Assembly: GCA_902783625.1 (NCBI GenBank)
Contig: CACZRN010000027.1
Span: forward strand, 1 to 33,023
Reading direction: 5' to 3'
DNA length: 33,023 nucleotides
Source of the DNA: an uncultured Prevotellaceae bacterium
GTDB taxonomy: Bacteria > Bacteroidota > Bacteroidia > Bacteroidales > Bacteroidaceae
Part shown: positions 1 to 7,900 of the stretch, one piece after another
Layout: every line of letters begins with the position of its first letter
How positions within the stretch are numbered: position 1 is the stretch's first letter
Position numbers and translations under genes: made by a program
The notes under the pieces: generated by a model
Seen by the model: the letters and a program-made list of their open reading frames with translations, nothing else
Databases searched by the model: none
What the model was told of the DNA's origin: nothing

Positions 1-1766
1 ATGTCGTTTCCGGCAGGAGCCGAGAGCATCATGCCCATGCGCACTCCGTCGGCGCCGTACTTCTCTATCAGGGCGATGGGATCGGGGCTGTTGCCCAGCG
101 ACTTCGACATCTTTCTTCCCAGCTTGTCGCGGACGATGCCTGTGAAATAAACATTCCTGAACGGCATCTTCCCTACGTATTCATATCCGGCCATAATCAT
201 TCTGGCCACCCAGAAGAATATGATGTCGGGTCCTGTCACGAGGTCGGAGGTGGGGTAGTAGTAGTTGATTTCCTCGTTGCCCGGGTTGTTGATGCCGTCG
301 AAGAGCGATATCGGCCACAGCCACGACGAGAACCAAGTGTCGAGAGCATCCTCGTCCTGCCTGATATTCTCCATCGTCAGTTCGTTGTTGCCCGTTTTCT
401 CCTTTGCCAGTCGGAGGGCTTCCTCGGCCGTCTCAGCAACTACGAAGTTCTCCTCGTCGTTGTCGATGTAGTAGGCTGGGATGCGGTGTCCCCACCACAG
501 CTGTCGCGAGATGCACCAGTCCTGGATGTTTTCCAGCCAGTTGCGATAGGTGTTCACGTATTTTGCAGGGTAGAACTTCAGTTCGCCGCTGAGCACTGGT
601 GGTAGGGCGATGTCGGCGAAATGCTTCATGCGGAGGAACCACTGCATTGAGAGTCTAGGCTCGATGGCCGTGTCGGGGTTGCGTTCCGAGAAGCCCACCT
701 TGTTCACGTAGTCCTCCATCTTCTCCATCAGTCCCGCCTCGGCGAGGTCTTTCACTATCTGTCGGCGGCAGTCGAAGCGGTCCATTCCCACGTAGAGGGG
801 CGACTGTGTGGAAATCGTCCCGTCGGCATTGAAGATGTCGATCGTCTCGAGGTTGTGCGTCTTGCCCAGCATGTAGTCGTTGGTGTCGTGGGCAGGAGTC
901 ACTTTCAGGCATCCCGTTCCGAACTCTATGTCCACGTAGCGGTCCTCTATCACGGGGATGACTCGTCCCACGAGCGGCACCACCACCTTGTGTCCTTTCA
1001 GCCACTGGTTCTTCGGGTCTTTCGGATTAATGCACATTGCCGTGTCGCCCATGATCGTCTCAGGGCGTGTGGTGGCTACTACGGCGTAGTATCCTTTCTC
1101 GTCTTTGTGCACCACGTCGCCCTCGCCGACGGTGATGTTCTCCTGATCGGCAAGATAATATTTCAGATGATACAGTTTCGAGTGCTCTTCTTTGTAGATC
1201 ACTTCCTCTGTAGATAGTGCCGTGAGTGCCTTCGGGTCCCAGTTCACCATCCTCAGTCCGCGGTATATGTAGCCTTTGTTGTAGAGGTCGACGAATACTT
1301 TCGTCACGCTTTCCGAGCGCTTCTCGTCCATGGTGAACGCCGTGCGGTCCCAGTCGCATGATGCTCCCAGCCGTCGGAGCTGCTTCAGGATGATGCCTCC
1401 GTGCTCGTGGGTCCAGTCCCATGCATGCTCGAGAAACTGCTCGCGCGTGAGGTCGTGCTTCTTTATTCCCTGCTCGGCAAGGCGTTTCACCACCTTTGCC
1501 TCTGTGGCTATCGACGCGTGGTCGGTGCCGGGCACCCAGCATGCATTCTTCCCCTCCATGCGTGCTCGGCGCACGAGGATGTCCTGAATCGTATTGTTGA
1601 GCATGTGCCCCATGTGCAGCACCCCCGTCACGTTGGGAGGAGGGATGACTATCACGTAAGGCTCTCTGCCGTCGGGCTTTGAGCTGAACAGCTTGTTGTC
1701 AAGCCAATACTGATACCATTTGCCCTCGACAGCCTTCGGGTCGTACTTTGTTGCTAATTCCACCAT
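1..1766 (-). CDS. valS: Valyl-tRNA synthetase, N-terminal 588 residues (cut by window edge)
   Basis: This cytoplasmic class I aminoacyl-tRNA synthetase charges tRNA-Val with valine. The frame is open from ATG at 1766 to the left edge, 588 codons; the family is usually about 870-900 residues, so the anticodon-binding part and C-terminal coiled coil lie outside. The HIGH signature appears as LHMGH, just after PPPNVTG near residue 45. The KMSKS loop is intact at residues 552-556 (bases 99-113) in the context [14 protein letters not shown]. The start [21 protein letters not shown] is typical of the family. The gene is transcribed away from the NRPS cluster. Family assignment is certain from the motifs; intactness beyond the edge cannot be judged. 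Confidence 0.97.
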   Translation of the reverse strand, partial: MVELATKYDPKAVEGKWYQYWLDNKLFSSKPDGREPYVIVIPPPNVTGVLHMGHMLNNTIQDILVRRARMEGKNACWVPGTDHASIATEAKVVKRLAEQGIKKHDLTREQFLEHAWDWTHEHGGIILKQLRRLGASCDWDRTAFTMDEKRSESVTKVFVDLYNKGYIYRGLRMVNWDPKALTALSTEEVIYKEEHSKLYHLKYYLADQENITVGEGDVVHKDEKGYYAVVATTRPETIMGDTAMCINPKDPKNQWLKGHKVVVPLVGRVIPVIEDRYVDIEFGTGCLKVTPAHDTNDYMLGKTHNLETIDIFNADGTISTQSPLYVGMDRFDCRRQIVKDLAEAGLMEKMEDYVNKVGFSERNPDTAIEPRLSMQWFLRMKHFADIALPPVLSGELKFYPAKYVNTYRNWLENIQDWCISRQLWWGHRIPAYYIDNDEENFVVAETAEEALRLAKEKTGNNELTMENIRQDEDALDTWFSSWLWPISLFDGINNPGNEEINYYYPTSDLVTGPDIIFFWVARMIMAGYEYVGKMPFRNVYFTGIVRDKLGRKMSKSLGNSPDPIALIEKYGADGVRMGMMLSAPAGND

Positions 1767-1770
1767 GACC

Positions 1771-1810
1771 TTTTAATACTTTAATATTTTAATACTTTAA
1801 TATTTTAGTG
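1771..1810. repeat. AT-rich 16-bp tandem repeat in valS leader
   Basis: Two exact copies of TTTTAATACTTTAATA (1771-1786 and 1787-1802) are followed by a degenerate third beginning TTTTAGTG. They sit immediately 5' of the valS start codon and would lie in its untranslated leader if the -7 element at 1831-1838 is used. The function is unknown; a simple AT-rich slippage repeat is the plainest reading. Confidence 0.8.
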
Positions 1811-1830
1811 TTTTAATTTTCTTTTGGCCG

Positions 1831-1838
1831 CGAAGTTA
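1831..1838 (-). promoter_or_regulatory. Possible -7 element for valS
   Basis: Read on the minus strand this is TAACTTCG, one mismatch from the Bacteroidetes TAnnTTTG -7 element. It lies about 65 bp upstream of the valS ATG. No clear TTTG -33 box was found, so this is tentative. Confidence 0.35.
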
Positions 1839-2036
1839 CTAAAACTTTGTGTAACAGCCATCAAAAAACCAAAAAAACTGAATTTCCGCTTATAAAAACC
1901 GGTTCTTTTCGTTGACTTATACGCAGGCTTGGCATACAAGAAAGTACATTTCCAACCTGTCTGGCCTCCGTCTATGAGGGTTACAATCCGTCGCTTCCGG
2001 GTGCTTTGTCAAGACCATCAGGCGCGCCTGGCAACA

Positions 2037-2120
2037 GTACATGGGCTTTGTACTGCAAGTACATGGCTCTTATACTGCGAGTACATGGCTTTTGTACTGC
2101 GAGTACAAGAATCATGTACT
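2037..2120. repeat. Repeat array 1: four 22-bp-period palindromic units
   Basis: Four units start at 2037, 2059, 2081 and 2103, exactly 22 bp apart. Each is a 5-bp word GTACA, a 7-bp centre (TGGGCTT, TGGCTCT, TGGCTTT, AGAATCA), the inverted word TGTAC (TATAC in unit 2), and a 5-bp spacer (TGCAA, TGCGA, TGCGA, TCTGG). Word and inverted word can pair across either the 7-bp centre or the 5-bp spacer. The fourth unit is in the opposite orientation to the first three. The same sequence family recurs, inverted, at 15469-15552. Confidence 0.9.
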
Positions 2121-2132
2121 CTGGTCGTTGCA

Positions 2133-2237
2133 ATGAAAAAAAGAATCCTGTGGTGCCTATTGCCGCAATCTATCGGCCTGCATGCTGCCACAGCAGGGCA
2201 GGACATCGAAAGCCAGTATGGTAGTACATTTTATTAA
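2133..2237 (+). pseudogene. Possible N-terminal remnant of an exported protein
   Basis: A 34-codon frame starts at ATG 2133 right after array 1. It opens with MKKRILWCLLPQSIGL, which resembles the start of a signal peptide, continues into a short polar stretch ending GSTFY, and stops. It is much too short for a secreted enzyme and nothing downstream continues it. It may be the surviving 5' end of a decayed gene, a tiny secreted peptide, or chance. I do not recognise a family. Confidence 0.2.
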
Positions 2238-2286
2238 AAAATGGTATAAATATTATGGATAAAATGCTTTTTTTAAAAAATATTTG

Positions 2287-2294
2287 TAACTTTA
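2287..2294 (+). promoter_or_regulatory. Possible -7 element for the signalling/NRPS cluster
   Basis: TAACTTTA differs at one base from the Bacteroidetes TAnnTTTG consensus and lies about 70 bp before the first gene of the cluster, in a strongly AT-rich stretch. No convincing -33 box is visible at the expected distance. It is the best candidate in the region. Confidence 0.35.
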
Positions 2295-2363
2295 CACACA
2301 AATTTAAACAGTATAAAAAATCAAAGAGGCATAGCCTCGGTTTCCCGGACAAAGAACTACAAT

Positions 2364-2759
2364 ATGACAGATCCCTTGACTCTCAGGCCGTCTATGGACG
2401 AGATTTCACGTCTGCGAGCCTTTGTAGCGCAGGCAACGACGTCGGCTGGTATGGATGACAGTGATGCTCATCGGCTGCGGCTGGCCCTGGAAGAGGCCGT
2501 GGTGAACGTAGTCGGCTATGGGCATGCAACGGCCATCGTCGTCAGTGCGGAAGTGGCAGACGGACGCCTCCTTCTGACCATCGACGACGACGGACTGCCA
2601 TTCGACCCCACCCAGGGATCACAGAACGACATGACTGTATCGGCCGACGAGCGTCCGCCAGGGGGACTGGGTATCATACTGATGCAAAAGATGACCGACA
2701 GACTGAGCTACGAGCGCGTCGGAGGACACAATATATTAAGAATGGAGAAAGCGATATAG
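2364..2759 (+). CDS. RsbW-like anti-sigma/serine kinase, HATPase_c domain
   Basis: A 131-residue single-domain GHKL ATPase of the RsbW/SpoIIAB type. The N-box is ALEEAVVNVV (residues 41-50, E44 and N48 being the usual catalytic and Mg-binding pair). The G1 box is DDDGLPFDP (74-82) and the ATP-lid G2 box is PPGGLGI (98-104). Proteins of this family bind a sigma factor or other target and phosphorylate a STAS partner on serine. It is the first gene of the cluster; the phosphatase gene begins 2 bp after its stop, so the two are surely co-transcribed. No sigma-B-type sigma factor is encoded nearby, so its client is unknown. The family call is firm; kinase rather than purely binding activity is inferred. 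Confidence 0.9.
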   Translation: MTDPLTLRPSMDEISRLRAFVAQATTSAGMDDSDAHRLRLALEEAVVNVVGYGHATAIVVSAEVADGRLLLTIDDDGLPFDPTQGSQNDMTVSADERPPGGLGIILMQKMTDRLSYERVGGHNILRMEKAI

Positions 2760-2761
2760 AT

Positions 2762-4531
2762 ATGCAAGGAGGACAAAAAGACATCAAAAGGCGCTTCCGA
2801 AGGAAGAGTGTGCAGTCGGGACTCGTCACCGTCGTACTGGCTGCCCTGCTGCTTGAGGCCATAGCAGCCATTCAGTATCGCTACACACGCGGCATGATGG
2901 AGCGCAACCTCGAGCAACAGGTGCTCATCATGCTGCGCGCATCGGCAATGCGCATGGACGGCAACCTGAACTCAACGGTGGGTCAGGCGATGAACCAAGT
3001 GTGGCATGCCCAGCGACATCTCGACGACCCTGGCTACATGGAAACGATGGTCAGCAGTATGGTGGAGAACGGAGGCAGCAAGGTAGTGGGGGTCGCCGTG
3101 TCGTTCACTCCGGGCTTCTACCCGCAGAAAGGCCGCTGGTATGAACCTTATGCACATCGTCAGGGCGACTCTGTTGTCGTCGAGCAGATTGGTTCGGCTC
3201 AGCACGACTATACACAGCTTGAACTCTTTCAGACGTGCATGCGCGGCGATACGATGAAATGGAGCACGCCATATTTGGATGCCGATGGCGCCAAAAGCAT
3301 TGTGACTACCTATGCGCTGCCCCTGCGCGACGGCAAAGGAAAGCCCGTGGCAGCACTCGGCATCGATATCACCACCGACTGGATAAGCGAGACAATGAGC
3401 GATATGCGCCTCCATCCATCGAGCTTCTCACTCGCACTCAAAGAGGAAGGCGGCGTGATTGCCGCACCGGTGGGAACCCTATGCAGTCAGGAACTGGCCG
3501 ACAGAATAGCCGCAATGGTGGTCGACCCGACGGTGAAAAAGGAAGATAAGGCAGACGGGAGGGTGACGTGCTTCTACTTCAGTGACGAGCATCAGCGCAA
3601 GGGACGCGTATATTATGCCCGCAAAAAGTATGAGCCCCACTGGGTGCTGGCGAAGGTGGTCTACGACGACGAGGCCTTCGGCGAGCTTGCCACGATGCGG
3701 CGTAACATCTTCTGGGCCACTCTCGCAGGACTGCTCGTGCTGTCGCTGATCATCTATATCTTTGCCCGCAACGGCAAAAAGTTGCGCCAGTCGCTGATGC
3801 AACAGGAGCGCATCGATCGCGAGATGCAGATAGGCAACGGCATACAGCAGGCACTGCTGCCCCAGGACGAACCGTCGCTGCGAGGCATCGGCGAGGTGCA
3901 GGTGGAGGGACGACTGATACCGGCACGCGAGGTGGGAGGAGACCTTTACAATGTATTCCTGCGCGACGGCAAGCTGTTCTTCTGCATAGGCGACGTCAGC
4001 GGTAAGGGTGTGCCCGCCGCACTGATCATGGCCGTCGCACAGACGCTGTTCCACAGCATCGCTTCGAAGGAGGACAATCCCGCCAGCATAGTGCAGCGAA
4101 TTAATGTCACGGCATGCCGCAACAACAAGTCGAACATGTTTGTCACGCTCTTCGTTGGCGTGCTCGACCTGAAGACGGGCGTGCTCGACTACTGCAATGC
4201 AGGTCATGAACGGCCGCTGATCGACGCTCAGCCTCTCAACATTAAGCCGAACATGCCGGTAGGACTGTTCGACGACTTTGTCTACGAAAAACAGCAGACG
4301 GCCATAGCCGCCGGACAGACAATATTCCTCTATACCGACGGACTGACCGAGGCACGCAATGCTCAGGGCAAATTGTTCGGGCGAGAGAATGTCGTGCAGC
4401 TGTTGACCGACCGGCACGGGATGGCACCAAAGGAACTCATCGACGACATCATCGGCGACGTGAAGCGTTATGCCGAGCACACCGAGCAAAGCGACGACCT
4501 CACACTCCTGGCAATCAGATATAATGCATAA
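2762..4531 (+). CDS. Membrane sensor PP2C (SpoIIE/RsbU-like) phosphatase with Cache domain
   Basis: A 589-residue inner-membrane protein. A first membrane segment (about 20-37) and a second (about 316-335) bracket an extracytoplasmic region with Cache features: RWYEPY, then a core around VTTYALPLRDGKGKPVAALG and GIDITTDW. After the second helix a short linker (QQERIDREMQIGNGIQQALLPQ region) leads to a SpoIIE-type PP2C domain. Metal-binding motifs are intact: GGDLYN (D394), GDVSGKG (D411), YTDG (D526) and SDDLTLL (D578, D579). Family members dephosphorylate STAS proteins, so this is the probable input of the switch, sensing a small periplasmic ligand. It lies 2 bp behind the RsbW-like gene. 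The ligand is not predictable from the sequence. Confidence 0.93.
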   Translation: MQGGQKDIKRRFRRKSVQSGLVTVVLAALLLEAIAAIQYRYTRGMMERNLEQQVLIMLRASAMRMDGNLNSTVGQAMNQVWHAQRHLDDPGYMETMVSSMVENGGSKVVGVAVSFTPGFYPQKGRWYEPYAHRQGDSVVVEQIGSAQHDYTQLELFQTCMRGDTMKWSTPYLDADGAKSIVTTYALPLRDGKGKPVAALGIDITTDWISETMSDMRLHPSSFSLALKEEGGVIAAPVGTLCSQELADRIAAMVVDPTVKKEDKADGRVTCFYFSDEHQRKGRVYYARKKYEPHWVLAKVVYDDEAFGELATMRRNIFWATLAGLLVLSLIIYIFARNGKKLRQSLMQQERIDREMQIGNGIQQALLPQDEPSLRGIGEVQVEGRLIPAREVGGDLYNVFLRDGKLFFCIGDVSGKGVPAALIMAVAQTLFHSIASKEDNPASIVQRINVTACRNNKSNMFVTLFVGVLDLKTGVLDYCNAGHERPLIDAQPLNIKPNMPVGLFDDFVYEKQQTAIAAGQTIFLYTDGLTEARNAQGKLFGRENVVQLLTDRHGMAPKELIDDIIGDVKRYAEHTEQSDDLTLLAIRYNA

Positions 4532-4629
4532 TTTCTTCCTTGCAGTCAGAGGGTCTCGCCTCGGGCTCGACAAGTCTCATAATACTTAACTTCGGAATCT
4601 TAAATTAAATAGTAAAAAATATATAGAAA
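4532..4629. promoter_or_regulatory. 98-bp gap before the STAS gene; possible internal promoter
   Basis: This is the only sizeable gap inside the cluster. TAACTTCG at 4587-4594, the same word as the candidate valS -7 element, could start a transcript for the STAS-NRPS-MATE part independently of the kinase and phosphatase. No clear -33 box or terminator hairpin was seen. Speculative. Confidence 0.25.
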
Positions 4630-4935
4630 ATGAAAACAACGATTGAAGAATTGAACGACCGCTTCCTCGTGACACTCGAAGGCGAACTCGATACGGTGGC
4701 AGCTGTAGAAGTGAACGAAAGACTCCAACCGCTCTACCAGGCAAATGGCAAGAACGTAGACATCGACTGCAAAGACCTTGAATACATCGCCTCGAGCGGT
4801 CTGCGCATCCTCGTTAGCCTCGTGAAAGGAGCCAAGGCCGGAGGCAGCAAGGTGGTGCTGCACCATGTGAACGAAAACATCAAAGACGTGTTCCAGATGA
4901 CAGGCTTCACAAGCCTCTTCGAAATTGAGGACTAA
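4630..4935 (+). CDS. STAS-domain anti-sigma factor antagonist (RsbV/SpoIIAA-like)
   Basis: A 101-residue single STAS domain. In this family an unphosphorylated STAS protein captures the RsbW-type kinase and so releases the kinase's target; phosphorylation on a serine breaks the complex. The phospho-acceptor loop reads YIASSGLRIL (52-61), with S55 at the usual acceptor position and the G57 turn intact. Most homologues have aspartate before that serine (DSSG); here it is alanine (A54). It is encoded 98 bp after the phosphatase and only 20 bp before the NRPS, so its output may be tied closely to that enzyme's expression. The fold and role class are well supported; the downstream target is unknown. 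Confidence 0.92.
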   Translation: MKTTIEELNDRFLVTLEGELDTVAAVEVNERLQPLYQANGKNVDIDCKDLEYIASSGLRILVSLVKGAKAGGSKVVLHHVNENIKDVFQMTGFTSLFEIED

Positions 4936-4955
4936 CACAAAAGCCGAAAAGAATT

Positions 4956-7900
4956 ATGATCACAAAAGCGCCTCTAAGTAAATCGATGTATGGCATCTAC
5001 GCTGAGTGCGTGGGACATATCGGTGAGCCTTGTTATAATGTCCCCTATCTGTATGTACTCGATGGCGGTCTCGACGAAGAGCGACTCAGAAAGGCTGTCG
5101 TGGCAACAGTGGAGAATCACCCCACGCTGTTCACACGCATCGAACTCGATGGCGACGGTGACCCGCAGCAGACCATCGACGACACGGAAACGTTTGATTT
5201 GACCGTAGAACACGTGGCTGACATCGAGGCCGAAAAGACAGGGATGATCCAGCCCTTCGACATCTATGGCGGACGGCTGTTCCACATCCGGCTGTTGAAA
5301 GATATAGACCACTTCTACCTCTTCCTCGACATTCACCATATCATCTCCGACTACACAACCTACAAGCTGTTGCTCTCCGATGTAGACAAAGCCTACAACG
5401 GTGAGCCCCTGGCGACGGAGAGCCTGACACTGGCCGAACTGTCGGTGGCCGAGAAGGCACTGCGGCAGTCGGAGGCTTTCGAGGAAGGAAAGCAGTGGTA
5501 TGCTCAGAACTTCGACTGCGGCGACTGCTTTACGCAACTGATGCCCGACCTCGAGGAGCCTGAACACAGCGAAGCCTCGGTGCTGCGCACGCTGAGTGTG
5601 GAAATGGCGAGAGTGGAAGCCTTCTGCAAGGAGAACGGCATCTTCAAAAGCAATCTCTTCACAATGGCCTACAGCTATTTGCTGGCTAAGTACAACAACG
5701 AGCAAGAGTCGCTGTTTACCACTATATACAACGGGCGCAACGACAAGCGGTTCTTGCATTCAGTGGGTATGGCGGTGAAGACATTGCCGGTGTATGCGAA
5801 GTTTGACAACGAGACCACGGTGCTCGACTATCTGAAAGCTGGACAGAAACAGATGAGTGGTGTGCGCAAGCATGAGGCCTACTCCTTCACCGACGTTGTC
5901 AACGATTTGGGCCTACAGAGCAACTCTATGTTTGCATGGCACGGCATGCTGTTTGCCGACGAAAAACTATGCGGCAAGCCGATGAAGACCGTCCACCTCT
6001 GTAACAGCACGCTGGACGCTTCGCTCTACCTGAAGGCATTCATCCTTAACGGCCATTACCAAGTGAAGGCCGAATACAACAGCAACGAATATTCGCAGGC
6101 ACTGATCAGTCAGTTCCTGGAGAGCTATGAAGCCGTCGTGGAAGGATTCCTTACAAAAGAACGCCTGTGCGACGTTGTCATCACCACGGCATCGCAGACG
6201 GCAACCCTCGACAGTTTCAACCAGACCGATGTAGATTACGACGACCGGCAGACGATTGTGTCGTTGTTCCGTCAGCAGGCAGAGAAGACGCCAGATGGTG
6301 TTGCCGTGGTGTTCAAGGATAAACGCTACACATATGCCGAAGTCGATGCGATGAGCGATAGCATTGCCGCTTACCTGTCAGAAAAAGGGCTCGGACTGGA
6401 GGATGTCGTCTCGGTGCTCATCCCCCGCTGCGAGTGGATGGCCATCGCCTCGCTCGGTGTGCTGAAGGCCGGATGCGCATATCAGCCGCTCGACCCCAGC
6501 TATCCAAAAGAGCGACTCATCTTCATGATGAAAGATGCCAATGCCCGACTGCTCATTGCCGACGGGGAACTGCGCGACCTGGTAGACGAATACGAAGGCG
6601 AGGTGCTGTTGACAAAAGACCTGAAGAGCCTGCAAGGTAATATCCAGCCTCTTGCTTCTCAGCTGTCGCCACAAAGTCTTTTCATCCTCCTCTATACTTC
6701 CGGTTCCACTGGAGTGCCAAAGGGTTGCCAGCTGACACACGGTAATCTGGTGGCCTTCTGCCATTGGTATCAGCGTTTCTACGGCTTGCGGCCGGAGCAC
6801 AACGTGGCGGCTTACGCCAGCTATGGCTTCGATGCATGCATGATGGATATGTATCCGGCACTGACGTGTGGCGCCACTGTATATATCGTTCCCGAAGATC
6901 TGCGCCTCGACCTGATAGCACTCAACGACTATTTCGAGGCCAACCATATAACCCATTCCTTTATGACCACGCAGGTGGGATACCAGTTTGCTGCGAATAT
7001 AGAAAACCACTCACTCTCCTGCCTCTCGACAGGAGGAGAGAAACTGGCCAGCATCACCCCGCCGGAGGGCTATCAATTCTACAACGTCTATGGCCCTACG
7101 GAATGTACAATCTTCACCACCACCTATCATGTAGACAAGAAACGGAACGACATCCCCATCGGAGCCCCGCTCGACAATATGCGCCTGTACGTTGTCGACC
7201 CTCAGGGCCGTCGGCTGCCAATAGGTGCCGCAGGTGAGCTGTGGGTGAGCGGCCCACAGGTGAGCCGTGGATATCTGAACCGCCCCGAGAAGACAGCAGA
7301 GGTTTACATCAGCAATCCGTTTACCGACAACGAAAAATATGCCCGTGTCTATCGCACTGGCGACATTGTGCGCTTCCTGCCTGATGGCAACATACAGTTC
7401 GTGGGTCGCCGCGACGGACAGGTGAAGATACGCGGTTTCCGTATCGAACTGAAAGAAGTTGAGGCAGTCATCCGCGAGTTCCCCCGCATCAAGGATGCCA
7501 CTGTGCAAGCTTTCGACGAAGAGGGAGCGAGCGGCAAGTTTATAGCCGCATACATCGTCAGCGATGAACAGATCGACATTGAAGCGCTGAACAATTTCAT
7601 CCTCGACCAGAAACCTCCATACATGGTGCCTGCCGTCACAATGCAGATTGACGCTATCCCGCTGAATCAGAACCAGAAAGTAAATAAGCGGGCACTGCCT
7701 AAGCCTGTACCAGTGATTGCTGCCGCTGAACAAAATCTGGAACAGGCTCCGCTCAACATTCTTGAACAGGAGCTTAAGGAAATGGTCGCAGGCATCGTGA
7801 ACAATAGCGATTTCGGCATCACCACTAATCTGGGTTATGTTGGACTGACCTCCATTTCTGCCATAAAACTGGCGGTGCTGGTGAACAAACGCTTTGGTGT

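Larger units (their letters stand above)
1767..2363. other. Intergenic region between valS and the signalling/NRPS cluster
   Basis: This is a 597-bp divergent intergenic region. From left to right it holds the AT-rich 16-bp repeat next to valS, a possible valS promoter, repeat array 1 (2037-2120), a 34-codon open frame (2133-2237) that may be a gene remnant, and an AT-rich stretch with a possible promoter for the rightward cluster near 2287. I see no convincing full-length gene. Open frames across the array are rich in artefactual repeats and are not believed. Confidence 0.7.

Noticed and set aside
2037-2120. CRISPR array
   Set aside because: The repeat unit is about 19 bp with only 3-bp variable gaps, and there are no cas genes. 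It is a palindromic tandem array, not repeat-spacer DNA; the same applies to 15469-15552.
1929-2237. A 102-residue protein reading through array 1
   Set aside because: Most of it is repeat-derived peptide (STWLLYCEYMAFVL type) with no family resemblance. Only the last 34 codons could have meaning.
3479-4573. Long minus-strand frame of 364 residues opposite the phosphatase gene
   Set aside because: It lies antisense to a gene with complete PP2C motifs and has no recognisable domain. Such mirror frames are common in GC-rich coding DNA here; the same applies to 14333-15349 opposite the porin.
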